A stretch of 47,021 bases of DNA from Psychrobacter immobilis. GTDB taxonomy: Bacteria > Pseudomonadota > Gammaproteobacteria > Pseudomonadales > Moraxellaceae. A model generated the notes under the pieces. The model did not search any database. It worked only from the letters and a program-made list of their open reading frames with translations, and had not been told where the DNA came from. Made by a program: the position numbers and the translations under genes. Where the stretch lies: assembly GCF_904846225.1 (NCBI RefSeq), contig NZ_CAJGZJ010000021.1, forward strand, positions 1 through 47,021, read 5' to 3'. This document shows positions 34,551-43,157 of this stretch, in pieces (position 1 is the first letter of the stretch; each line of letters opens with the position of its first letter).

Positions 34551-36335
34551 ATGGCTGTTTATAATGCCCCTCTGAACGACATGCGCTTTATATTAACTGA
34601 TGTATTCAAAGCGCCAGAATTTTGGCAAAATAACGAAAAGTTAGCACACGTTGACATGGAAACAGTCGATATGATTTTGACAGAAATGGCAAAACTGTCA
34701 AAAAACATCCTACTTCCCATTAACCGTAGCGGTGATGAAGAAGGTGCAACCTTTGAAGGTAATGGCGTCGTCACTACTCCGACCGGATTTAAAGACGCTT
34801 ATAAGCAATATGCTGAATCAGGCTGGGTTGGCTTAAGTGGTAACGCTGAATATGGCGGTCAAGGCTTCCCAAAAATGGTGACCATGCTTGCCGAAGAAAT
34901 GATTTTCACGGCCAATCAATCATTCGCGTTGTATCCAAACCTAACCGTCGGTGCGACACTTTGTCTGAATGCGGCCGCCTCTGAAGAGCAAAAACAAACC
35001 TATTTAGAGAAAATGTATAACGGTGAATGGGCTGGTACCATGTGCCTAACAGAGCCACATGCAGGTACTGACCTAGGTATCATTAAAACCAAAGCCGTGC
35101 CTAACGATGACGACAGTTATAGTATTTCTGGCACTAAAATATTTATCACTGGCGGTGAGCACGACCTCACTGAAAACATCATTCACTTAGTACTGGCAAA
35201 AACGCCTAACGCACCAGAAGGCTCAAAAGGTATTTCGCTTTTTGTCGTACCAAAATTCTTAGTCAATGAAGACGGTAGCTTAGGCGAGCGCAATACGCTA
35301 GCCGTCGGTTCTATCGAGCACAAAATGGGTATCAAGGCATCTGCCACTTGTGTCATGAACTTTGACGGTGCTAAGGGTTGGATGGTTGGGGCAGAAAACA
35401 CTGGTCTGTCTTCAATGTTCATTATGATGAACTATGAGCGTGTCACCATGGGCTTGCAAGGCCTTGGCGGTTCTGAGCTTGCTTATCAAAATGCAGCTCT
35501 ATACGCCAATGACCGTGGTCAAGGTCGTAGTGATACACAACTGCAAAGCCCAGAAAAGCCTGCGGACGCAATCATCCATCATGCCGATGTTCGCCGTATG
35601 CTACTGAATGCTAAAGCCAACAGTGAAGCGTCACGTTGCTTTGCTATGTATGTCGCCAAAAGCCTGGATGAAGAAAAATTTAGTACTGATCCTGAGGCAG
35701 CACAAGCAGCGTCTGCTCGCGTTGCCCTATTGACGCCAGTTGCTAAGGCATTCTTAACCGATAAAGCGCTTGAAGCCACTGTTGATTGCCAACAAGTCTT
35801 TGGTGGTCATGGCTACATCCGCGAATGGGGTATGGAGCAAATCGTTCGTGACACTCGTATTGCTCAAATTTATGAAGGCACCAACGGTATTCAAGCCCTC
35901 GATTTATTGGGTCGTAAAGTGGCGAAAAATAATGGCAAATATGTCATGCATTTCTTGGGTGAAATTCGTGACTTTGTGAACAATATGCAAGCGGATCACG
36001 CCATCAAGCAAGCAACGCTAGAGGCGGTAGATACGATTGATGCATTGACCAAAACCGTACTTAGCAATATTGGTGAACGTAAAAATGAAATCAATGGCTG
36101 TGCCGTTGACTATATGCATGCCTTTGGCTATCTCGCTTATTCGTACATGTTTGCATTAATGGTAGAAGCGGCGAATGGTAAAGAAGGTGACTTTTATACC
36201 AATAAAGCCAAGCTTGCCGATTATTTTGTCGGCCGTATCTTGCCACGTCTGGATGCTCATGCAAAAATGGTTCAAGCTGGTAGTGATGCGATGATGAACT
36301 TTGATCTTGACTACTTTGATGTGCCTGCTATCTAA
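34551..36335 (+). CDS. Acyl-CoA dehydrogenase, long form (second paralogue)
   Basis: Second long acyl-CoA dehydrogenase, 594 residues, with the same layout as the gene 500 bp upstream. The N-terminus is MAVYNAPLNDMRFILTDVFKAPEFW; the flavin region reads GTMCLTEPHAGTDLGIIKT; the catalytic-base region is QIYEGTNGIQALDLLGRKV. Blocks such as VNEDGSLGERNTLAVGSIEHKMGIKASATCVMNFDGAKGW are nearly shared with the first copy, so the pair arose by an old duplication and has since diverged. An ATG at 34545 is open too, but AAGGA lies directly against it and six bases before the ATG at 34551, so I prefer the latter. A strong terminator follows. Different chain-length preference of the two enzymes is likely but not visible. 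Confidence 0.93.
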   Translation: MAVYNAPLNDMRFILTDVFKAPEFWQNNEKLAHVDMETVDMILTEMAKLSKNILLPINRSGDEEGATFEGNGVVTTPTGFKDAYKQYAESGWVGLSGNAEYGGQGFPKMVTMLAEEMIFTANQSFALYPNLTVGATLCLNAAASEEQKQTYLEKMYNGEWAGTMCLTEPHAGTDLGIIKTKAVPNDDDSYSISGTKIFITGGEHDLTENIIHLVLAKTPNAPEGSKGISLFVVPKFLVNEDGSLGERNTLAVGSIEHKMGIKASATCVMNFDGAKGWMVGAENTGLSSMFIMMNYERVTMGLQGLGGSELAYQNAALYANDRGQGRSDTQLQSPEKPADAIIHHADVRRMLLNAKANSEASRCFAMYVAKSLDEEKFSTDPEAAQAASARVALLTPVAKAFLTDKALEATVDCQQVFGGHGYIREWGMEQIVRDTRIAQIYEGTNGIQALDLLGRKVAKNNGKYVMHFLGEIRDFVNNMQADHAIKQATLEAVDTIDALTKTVLSNIGERKNEINGCAVDYMHAFGYLAYSYMFALMVEAANGKEGDFYTNKAKLADYFVGRILPRLDAHAKMVQAGSDAMMNFDLDYFDVPAI

Positions 36336-36370
36336 ATAGTCACAATAACCAATCTATAGTACTCTCATAA

Positions 36371-36401
36371 AAAGGACAGTAACGTTACTGTCCTTTTTTT
36401 T
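36371..36401 (+). terminator. Strong rho-independent terminator after second acyl-CoA dehydrogenase
   Basis: AAAGGACAGTAAC and GTTACTGTCCTTT form a perfect 26-bp palindrome, followed by further T, 35 bp after the stop codon. Confidence 0.9.
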
Positions 36402-36612
36402 GTCAAATAATAGTCATGGCTAATAAAACAACTGCTAACAAAATAATTAACTATCGACGCATGGTTACGATTAAAATAACGCAAATATCAATATCGCTCA
36501 AATGACGCAAAAGTATGACTGCATTTTAGCAATGTTGAGCATTGCACCCAATTACACGATGACTCATTTTGAATATAAAAACGATCGAAATAACTATTAT
36601 AAAGGATGTGAC

Positions 36613-39066
36613 GTGTCAGAATTAAAACACATTTTGCAGCAGATTACAGCGCTAAGCGATGTGCCTGATCCAGCAGTGCTCAAACGCTTAATAGATGAGC
36701 TAAGAGTGGGTGAAAAGGAAACCGCTTTAGCCAATGAAAACATTGAATCACTGATTGATGTGCTTCGTCAGCATCCAGAATATGGAGATGGGCTCTCTAG
36801 CTTTGTCTTAAAATTGATTATCGAATACCGTCAAATCGCCCTTTATACCGATACTGGCATCATGTCAGATCAAGGGTTCTTTAACAGTTTACGCCGTTTA
36901 ATTGGGCATCGGTTTTTACCGCTATTGCCTCAAGAGGATTCGGTCGTTGAGCTGGTCGGTTATTTATTTAGTAACCGCTCTGATGAACGTTGGCTCGCCA
37001 ATATTGAAAAAGAAAAATGGGATGAGCTGGTTGCGTTAATTAGAGTAGAAGAGAAGCACTTAGACTTGGTGGCTACTGTCAAAAACAGTATTTTAAACGC
37101 TATTATTATTTTATCTTATCGTATCACTGGTATCGGCCTGCATCCAGATTTGATGGAATCCTACCCACAGATATTGAATTATTCAGCCTCTTTCGTGGCT
37201 CAAAATCAAGAAGCGGTGCTCTTTGTCAATCAATACAGGCAAGCACACGAGCTTGATAGTTTGACGGATATTACCCCTGAGCATGCGGTTGATCCTGCGC
37301 CTTTATTGGTTATGGTTGAGCAATGCGAAGATATCGTTGCGACTGTGCGCAAACGTATTTACAAAACTGGCATCTCTATTCGTTTAACCAATATGATGCT
37401 GCGGTTAGATCAAAGCTTACAACGTATACGCATCTTAACGGAGCTGGTGACAGAGAATCATCAAAAGCGTGATCGTGCTGTGATTGAGCTGATACAAACG
37501 CTGATTACCACTGCCAATCGCCGCTATAGTATCGGCTATTTAATTGATAACAATACCAAATTACTCTCGCGCAAAGTCACTGAAAACGCCAGTCGTGTTG
37601 GTGAGCATTATATTAGTACCGATAGAGCTGGCTATCGTCAGATGTTTAAAAAAGCTTCTATTGGTGGTTTTGTTATCGCTTTTATGGCCACTACCAAAAT
37701 ACTGGCATATAACTTGGCACTCGCACCGATGGGCCGAGCTTTTATCAATAGTATGATTTATGGTTTAGGCTTCGTATTTATCCATGTCATTCATGGCACA
37801 GTGGCGACCAAGCAGCCAGCCATGACGGCGGCGGCCATTGCCTCTACCATATCTGAGGGCTCTGGTAAAAAGTCACATCAATTGACTAAATTATCAGAAT
37901 TGGTTGTCGATATTTTACGTACTCAATTTATCGCTATCATGGGTAACATTATGCTGGCGATACCCGTTGCGCTTATCATCTCTTTTGCCTGGCTACAATA
38001 TACGGGCGTGTCGATGATTGATACTGAACAAGCGGAACACTTACTTCATGACCTTGATCCGTTCCATTCGTTAGCGCTCCCCCACGCGGCTATCGCTGGT
38101 GTGTATTTGTTTTTGTCAGGTCTGATTGCAGGCTACTATGACAATCTAGCGGTTTATAACCATGTAGGCGCGCGTATACAGCGTCACAGACTGCTCAAGT
38201 TTATATTGCCCAAGTCATGGCTTCAGCGTCTAGGCGACTTTATTGAAGCCAATTTGGGCGCAATCATGGGTAACTTTTTATTCGGGGTTTTCCTCGGTAG
38301 TACCGCTACTATTGGCTTTATATTTGGCTTGCCGATTGATATTCGCCACATTGCTTTTGCCTCAGCAAACTTAGCACATGGATTATTCAATCTGTCTGCC
38401 GATCAAATAAGCTGGAGTGTTATTTTAGTCTCGATACTGGGCGTGGCACTTATTGGTATTGTCAATCTCATGGTCAGTTTCTCGCTAGCATTATTTGTCG
38501 CATTACGCTCTAAAGAAGTACGTTTTTTCGAATGGAGTCGCCTCACAAAGTTAGTGTTTGGACATATTATAAGCCATCCCTCTGACTTTTTTTGGCCACG
38601 TGACAAACCAATGAAGTATGCACGTATCGATAGCCAAGGGCACATGATATTTGATGATACCTCAATGCAAAAAGTTGGAAAAACATTACCGAGTAATTAT
38701 GTAGTAAGGCGATTGTCTGATGTCAGAATACTGCCTGAATCTAAGCAAGCAAGCTCAAAAAACACGCAAACGAAGACAGATATATACTATGACAATCAGC
38801 CTGAGGGCGATAATACAAAGCCTCACCTCTCTCCGACCAAAGTGGTGGATCTTGATGATGGTTTAGTAGATGAAGAGTTAAACAGCGTGCCTTATACCGA
38901 TGACATTCAGTATGACCAAGCAACCAAAACGCTCAATAATTCTGATAGCGATACTGGTCAATTAATTGATGATGGATTAAATCCTAATGGCCCTGATGGC
39001 AAAGCGAATGGAGACGCTAAAACGCCACTACCGAAACCTAAAAAACCACCAAAGTTGCCAAGCTAA
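36613..39066 (+). CDS. PF10136-type 'site-specific recombinase' (Gcr-like) membrane protein
   Basis: A large protein, 817 residues from the chosen start, of the family annotated as site-specific recombinase after a gonococcal gene; the true role is unclear and the protein is clearly a membrane protein. The N-terminal half (about 1-340) is helical and soluble. Then come several membrane segments between about residues 350 and 640 (FKKASIGGFVIAFMATTK, LMAIPVA-like stretches, LGAIMGNFLFGVFLGSTATIGFIFGLP). The last 130 residues are polar and acidic, then end in a Lys/Pro-rich tail. The frame opens at 36502; I chose the GTG at 36613 because AAAGGA lies six bases before it, and the protein then begins SELKHILQQITAL. 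Its last codons form one arm of a terminator. Confidence 0.8.
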   Translation: MSELKHILQQITALSDVPDPAVLKRLIDELRVGEKETALANENIESLIDVLRQHPEYGDGLSSFVLKLIIEYRQIALYTDTGIMSDQGFFNSLRRLIGHRFLPLLPQEDSVVELVGYLFSNRSDERWLANIEKEKWDELVALIRVEEKHLDLVATVKNSILNAIIILSYRITGIGLHPDLMESYPQILNYSASFVAQNQEAVLFVNQYRQAHELDSLTDITPEHAVDPAPLLVMVEQCEDIVATVRKRIYKTGISIRLTNMMLRLDQSLQRIRILTELVTENHQKRDRAVIELIQTLITTANRRYSIGYLIDNNTKLLSRKVTENASRVGEHYISTDRAGYRQMFKKASIGGFVIAFMATTKILAYNLALAPMGRAFINSMIYGLGFVFIHVIHGTVATKQPAMTAAAIASTISEGSGKKSHQLTKLSELVVDILRTQFIAIMGNIMLAIPVALIISFAWLQYTGVSMIDTEQAEHLLHDLDPFHSLALPHAAIAGVYLFLSGLIAGYYDNLAVYNHVGARIQRHRLLKFILPKSWLQRLGDFIEANLGAIMGNFLFGVFLGSTATIGFIFGLPIDIRHIAFASANLAHGLFNLSADQISWSVILVSILGVALIGIVNLMVSFSLALFVALRSKEVRFFEWSRLTKLVFGHIISHPSDFFWPRDKPMKYARIDSQGHMIFDDTSMQKVGKTLPSNYVVRRLSDVRILPESKQASSKNTQTKTDIYYDNQPEGDNTKPHLSPTKVVDLDDGLVDEELNSVPYTDDIQYDQATKTLNNSDSDTGQLIDDGLNPNGPDGKANGDAKTPLPKPKKPPKLPS

Positions 39067-39086
39067 CTGGCAACTTTGGTGGTTTT
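39042..39086. terminator. Bidirectional terminator overlapping the end of the PF10136 gene
   Basis: AAAACCACCAAAGTTGCCA and its exact complement at 39068-39086 form a 19-base stem with a seven-base loop, T-rich on both strands. The left arm contains the last codons of the plus-strand gene, and the stop codon is in the loop. It lies between convergent genes and can serve apaH too. Confidence 0.85.
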
Positions 39087-39163
39087 GATAACTTAGTGGT
39101 TTTCATGATCGCTAAAGTGGTATGTCAATCAATTGTGTTCAGCTAATCATCTAGAGTCCACAA

Positions 39164-40000
39164 TCATGGACTCGGGCATTGCGCACTTGACGTTATGACT
39201 TCACCATCACTCAATCGGTAAGCCATTAGATAATTGCCCCAAACGCAGCCACCATCAAGCGCACGAGCATGGGGCAGATCAACGTTCCCTTGCAACGCTG
39301 CCCAATGACCAAACAATATCTTTCGAGTGCGCGGTACGTACCATTCAAACCAAGGCAAAAAATCCTTTGGCATTGGTTCATCTATGTTTGCATTGAAGCT
39401 AAATTCAAGTGTGCCATCCTGCTTGCATAAGCGCATACGGGTAAAATAATTAGCAATCGCTCGCATTTTAGTGAAACCACTAATATTTGGGTGCCAGTCA
39501 TCAGCGCTCTTGCTATATAAGTTTGGCAACAACCGATCTAGCTGCTCTAAACTGCTTTGCATTTGTTCTTCTAACTGCTTTGCATATTCCGCTGCCGCCT
39601 CGATACTCCAGTGCGGTGGAATACCCGCATGCACGAGTACAGTATGCTCGTCAGGATAAGCCAATATTGGCTGATGTCGCAACCATTCCAGCAACTCATC
39701 ACAATCATCAGCAGCAAAAATTGGTGCGGTCTTGTCTTTTTTCTTGATTTTGGTCGCCCCGCGCCATACGGCAATCAAATTAATGTCATGATTACCAAGT
39801 ACCGTCGCAGCTGCTCCCTGCTCACACAGTGCTTTGACATCACGCAACGTATTTAATGAGTCCTCACCGCGTGCCACCAAATCGCCTGCAAACCATAGTT
39901 TGTCTTGGCTTGGATCAAAATCCAATATTTTGAGCAATTGGCGATAGGCAGCATAGCAACCTTGCAAATCACCGATGACATACTGATGACGAAAACTCAT
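39164..40000 (-). CDS. apaH: Diadenosine tetraphosphatase (symmetrical)
   Basis: Cuts Ap4A into two ADP and removes other alarmone-like dinucleotides; related enzymes can also remove NpN caps from RNA. The 278-residue protein is a metallophosphatase with the usual metal motifs: VIGDLQGCY at residue 8, WFAGDLVARGEDS, and VLGNHDINLIAV. Later blocks LVHAGIPPHWS, MRLCKQDGTLEF and FGHWAALQG are also typical. GAGG lies five bases before the ATG. It follows rsmA on the same strand after 41 bp. In E. coli apaG sits between these two genes; no apaG-like frame fits here. Confidence 0.95.
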   Translation of the reverse strand: MSFRHQYVIGDLQGCYAAYRQLLKILDFDPSQDKLWFAGDLVARGEDSLNTLRDVKALCEQGAAATVLGNHDINLIAVWRGATKIKKKDKTAPIFAADDCDELLEWLRHQPILAYPDEHTVLVHAGIPPHWSIEAAAEYAKQLEEQMQSSLEQLDRLLPNLYSKSADDWHPNISGFTKMRAIANYFTRMRLCKQDGTLEFSFNANIDEPMPKDFLPWFEWYVPRTRKILFGHWAALQGNVDLPHARALDGGCVWGNYLMAYRLSDGEVITSSAQCPSP

Positions 40001-40041
40001 AATACCTCAGTGATTTAGATGTGAGAATGATAAAAGACTCG

Positions 40042-40905
40042 TTATACTTCTAAGTGCCGTGCACGATTGCTTAAACTTACGAAATCTTTAACGCTCAATG
40101 TCTCAGGACGTGCTTGTGGATCGATACTGCAAGCAGAAAAATCCTCTTCACTAAGTGTTGGTAGTAAGGTCGAATTCTTAAAAATTGCACGTAGCGTCTT
40201 GCGACGATGATTGAAAGTTTCGCGTACTACAATGGCAAAATACGCTTCATCTTCTGCCACGACTGGCTTGTTAATATGCGGCGTCAGTCGAAAAACAGCA
40301 CTGGTCACCTTTGGTGGTGGATTGAATGCGCCACGAGGCACTGTTAGCAGATAGTCAGTATCGCAGTGGTATTGCATGATGACGGACAAACGACCATAGG
40401 TTTTGCTGCCAACATCAGCCGTAATACGCTCAACCACCTCTTTTTGCAACATAAAATGCATGTCTTGAATCACATCGGCATAATTGAGCAAATGAAATAA
40501 TATCGGCGTAGAAATATTATAAGGCAGATTGCCTACCACGCGTAGCTTACCGCGCTCTTCGCTATAGAGATCACGATAATCAACGTGCATCGCATTGTCT
40601 TTGATAATCTCGAAGTTTGGATGGCTGTTGGCACCAATGCGAATACGTAAGCTATCTGCCAAATCACGATCCAGCTCCACCACCGTCATCGCATCCACTT
40701 CGGCCAATAATGGCTCAGTCAGCGCGCCCATACCGGGGCCAATCTCGATTAAATTATCATCACGCTCTAGACGAATGCTCTCAACAATCTCACGGATAAC
40801 ACTACGGTCATGTAAGAAGTTTTGACCAAAGCGTTTACGCGGTTGGTGTTTGGCAGCTTTTAAGCTGTTGGAAATGGTTTGAGCATCAAACGGAGTTTTG
40901 GACAT
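40042..40905 (-). CDS. rsmA: 16S rRNA dimethyladenosine transferase
   Basis: Adds two methyl groups to each of A1518 and A1519 of 16S rRNA, a late step and checkpoint in 30S assembly; also called KsgA. The 287-residue length fits. Motifs: [11 protein letters not shown] near residue 23, the SAM-binding [25 protein letters not shown], and the catalytic [10 protein letters not shown] near 125, with [15 protein letters not shown] and [14 protein letters not shown] blocks further on. The ribosome binding site is weak. apaH follows at 41 bp. pdxA, usually the next gene upstream in many gammaproteobacteria, lies about 5 kb away behind an inserted block. Confidence 0.96.
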   Translation of the reverse strand: MSKTPFDAQTISNSLKAAKHQPRKRFGQNFLHDRSVIREIVESIRLERDDNLIEIGPGMGALTEPLLAEVDAMTVVELDRDLADSLRIRIGANSHPNFEIIKDNAMHVDYRDLYSEERGKLRVVGNLPYNISTPILFHLLNYADVIQDMHFMLQKEVVERITADVGSKTYGRLSVIMQYHCDTDYLLTVPRGAFNPPPKVTSAVFRLTPHINKPVVAEDEAYFAIVVRETFNHRRKTLRAIFKNSTLLPTLSEEDFSACSIDPQARPETLSVKDFVSLSNRARHLEV

Positions 40906-41220
40906 AAAAGAGTCTTAATGTATCAATGATAAGTGGGCTATAGCGCTGTCGCAACAACGTGCTTTTTTTATGAAAATGAATTATAGCACAGCTCATAATT
41001 AGGACGTATTTTTGAAATATTATTATCGATAAAGCATCCATACTTTAATGCAATCAAATTATTGGCTTTTTCGAATCTACAATTATTTTATATAACGTTT
41101 CTTTATGCGACTTGATGAAGGAGCTTTAATGTTAGACAATCTTGGGAACGTTTAGAGACATCAAATGATGCATTTTGCTACCCTGTGGTATTACTCTAAT
41201 ATTTAACGATGGAGTGCCAC
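40906..41220. other. Intergenic region upstream of rsmA
   Basis: About 315 bp of AT-rich sequence. It contains the rsmA upstream region on the minus side and the start region of the acetyltransferase fragment on the plus side (GGAG at about 41211). I see no RNA gene, repeat or clear promoter. Confidence 0.4.
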
Positions 41221-41358
41221 ATGTTTTTTACACGTAAGGCAAACCTGGACGATGTATCAGATATTGCTCATATACAATTTGAAAGTTGGAATGCTACGTA
41301 TTCGAACCTTTTACCCCAAACCTATAGAGACAAAGAAAATAACTTTGAGCTATGCTAA
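41221..41358 (+). pseudogene. GNAT acetyltransferase, N-terminal fragment
   Basis: The frame begins with ATG after GGAG and reads MFFTRKANLDDVSDIAHIQF, then ESWNATYSNLLPQTYR, the standard N-terminus of a GNAT acetyltransferase (strand 1 and helix 1-2). A stop follows after 45 codons, before the acetyl-CoA-binding region. No later frame up to the end of the neighbouring hydrolase gene continues the fold. The remainder is therefore lost by deletion rather than frameshift, and the fragment is unlikely to act. Confidence 0.65.
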
Positions 41359-41438
41359 AGAAACCGTAAAAGTAAACTAAGCTTATTAATCGGAATTTAT
41401 CATGACCAAGAACGATCTCAGTTATACCGTATTGATGA

Positions 41439-41471
41439 TGTGTGGCAACACACTTTGGGTATTGCCACACA
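41439..41471. repeat. Inverted repeat downstream of the hydrolase gene
   Basis: TGTGTGGCAA and TTGCCACACA pair perfectly over ten bases around a 13-base loop. It lies 37 bp past the stop of the metallo-hydrolase gene on the minus strand. With no T-run it is not a standard terminator, but it could stabilise or end that transcript. Confidence 0.5.
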
Positions 41472-41507
41472 AGGAAGAATTGAAAAACGATTTGTCTAGA
41501 ATCAGTG

Positions 41508-42422
41508 CTAGAACTTGTAGGTTTGACCATCATTAGGAACAAGCACACGTTGTTTATCCAGATGTTTTTCCTCGATAAAGCGGCGCAGCTCTGCCTTTGT
41601 TAGCGTGGCATGATTGACCGTATCCATGTGCACATTAATTATCTGAGTATTAGGAGAGAATTGATACGCACGGTATACATCGTCTTTGCCCATAATGATA
41701 GAATCATCGACAAAACCAGTCATCTTCGCATATCCTGTATTCAGGACGACCGCATCAGGCTTATAGCGAGTAAGCGCATTCTCTACTTCCTTATCCCAAA
41801 TGGTATCGCCTGCTACATAAACGGTCTTATAGCCTGACTTTTGGAACACAATACCCATCGTCTTACCAAGTCCTTCGGCAAGGGCTGGTATTTTGTACAT
41901 TGCATCAGTACCATGCTGCCCAATGGTTTTATTGATTCTAGTGCCTTTAAACACAACGCCTTGCTGAGTTAATACTCTGACATCGGTAAAACCATCTTTA
42001 CGTACAGTTGCCGCATCGGCTTCATCTTGGGTAAAGATTGGCATGTCACGAGGGACGAGGTTGCGTGCCGCTGGATCCCAATGGTCGGCATGTAGATGCG
42101 TTAAAATAATCACATCGGCCTTAAGTACTTCTTCAACAGACATTGGCAGATCTACCATTGGATAGCGGATTTCACTATGCACGGTATTTTCAAACCCTGG
42201 ATAAGCGTTTTTAGACGCTAGCATAGGATCCACTAAAAAAGTGGTGCCCGCATAATTAAGCTTGATCGTGGCATTACGGATTTGCTGAAATTGCACGGTA
42301 TGGGTCGCCGTTTCTTTTGCAGCATTGGTATTGACGGTTGGACTGGAAAAAGTACTACAGGCGGTTAAAAACATCGCGCCACTTAACAGTGTGGTGCTGG
42401 TCAAAAATTTCGCTATCTTCAT
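41508..42422 (-). CDS. MBL-fold metallo-hydrolase, predicted lipoprotein
   Basis: A 304-residue metallo-beta-lactamase-fold hydrolase of unknown substrate. The N-terminus is a lipoprotein signal (LSGAMFLTACSTF, lipobox LTAC with Cys at 22), so it is probably anchored in an outer or inner membrane facing the periplasm. The metal-binding motif LTHLHADHWD lies near residue 108, with further ligands likely in VAGDTIWDKEVENA and VHMDTVNHATLTK. Its type resembles UlaG-like and 'beta-lactamase superfamily II' proteins, with no lactonase- or beta-lactamase-specific feature I can name. AAGG lies nine bases before the ATG. It shares direction with the cysteine hydrolase upstream (78 bp), so both may form a small unit controlled by the GlxA-type regulator. 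Confidence 0.8.
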   Translation of the reverse strand: MKIAKFLTSTTLLSGAMFLTACSTFSSPTVNTNAAKETATHTVQFQQIRNATIKLNYAGTTFLVDPMLASKNAYPGFENTVHSEIRYPMVDLPMSVEEVLKADVIILTHLHADHWDPAARNLVPRDMPIFTQDEADAATVRKDGFTDVRVLTQQGVVFKGTRINKTIGQHGTDAMYKIPALAEGLGKTMGIVFQKSGYKTVYVAGDTIWDKEVENALTRYKPDAVVLNTGYAKMTGFVDDSIIMGKDDVYRAYQFSPNTQIINVHMDTVNHATLTKAELRRFIEEKHLDKQRVLVPNDGQTYKF

Positions 42423-42500
42423 AATGTCTACCTTTTCGATGAGAGTCTATTTGATAAATCTGTTTGACGAGTTAATCGTGATTTGCTTAATTACTTTAGA

Positions 42501-43049
42501 TTAACGTGCAATCCAAGTCTGGGTATCAACCACTTCGCCATATAGAAACGCAATCGCTGCCATGATAGTGGCATGAGCCTGTGCTGCGGGTACTATCGTT
42601 CCATTAAATTCTAAATCAAGCGTGGCACATGCGTCATGAACCGTAGTGGTTGTATAACCAAAGTCTACTGCAGCACGAACGGTTGCATCCACACACATGT
42701 GGCTCATAGCGCCAATCACGGTAACGTCTTTGATACTTTCTTTATCAAGCAGATCTTTAAGAGAGGTTTCTCGGAATGAATTGGGATAATGCTTAACAAC
42801 GACGGCTTCACCCTCTACAGGTTTTACTTTCTCATTGATCACCACACCATCGGTACCAGGTGTAAAAATCGGTGCATCAGCAGATGGCATTTCATGGCGA
42901 ATATGAATGACGGTATGGCCTTTTTGTCTGGCAGACTCAATCACCAAAGCGGCATTATCAGCGGCTTCATTAATGCCTACGAGTGATAATTTACCTTGTG
43001 GGAAATACTCATTTTGAATGTCTACAACGATAAGTGCTTGTGTGTTCAT
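42501..43049 (-). CDS. Cysteine hydrolase, isochorismatase family
   Basis: A 182-residue cytoplasmic hydrolase of the isochorismatase-like group, which cuts amide or ether bonds in small molecules (nicotinamide, N-carbamoyl compounds and others); the substrate is not predictable. The catalytic triad is visible: Asp in VVDIQNEYF (residue 9), Lys in NEKVKPVEGEAVVVKHYPNSF, and Cys in VIGAMSHMCVDATVRAA near 118. The cis-peptide-type segment before the Cys is normal for the family. AGAGG stands eight bases before the ATG. It is transcribed divergently from a GlxA-type regulator with 108 bp between, a pairing often seen for regulator and target. Confidence 0.88.
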   Translation of the reverse strand: MNTQALIVVDIQNEYFPQGKLSLVGINEAADNAALVIESARQKGHTVIHIRHEMPSADAPIFTPGTDGVVINEKVKPVEGEAVVVKHYPNSFRETSLKDLLDKESIKDVTVIGAMSHMCVDATVRAAVDFGYTTTTVHDACATLDLEFNGTIVPAAQAHATIMAAIAFLYGEVVDTQTWIAR

Positions 43050-43157
43050 GGTAGTGCCTCTTTGTTTATGGAGTTGAGTGTGTAGACGTACATTTTACAA
43101 GCACTGTGCTACACTAACGAGTGGCTACATCGACACATAAGAGGTTAATAACGACAA

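Noticed and set aside
41294..41548. 84-codon minus-strand frame
   Set aside because: It lies opposite the acetyltransferase fragment and overlaps the end of the hydrolase gene; composition and motifs do not suggest a protein.
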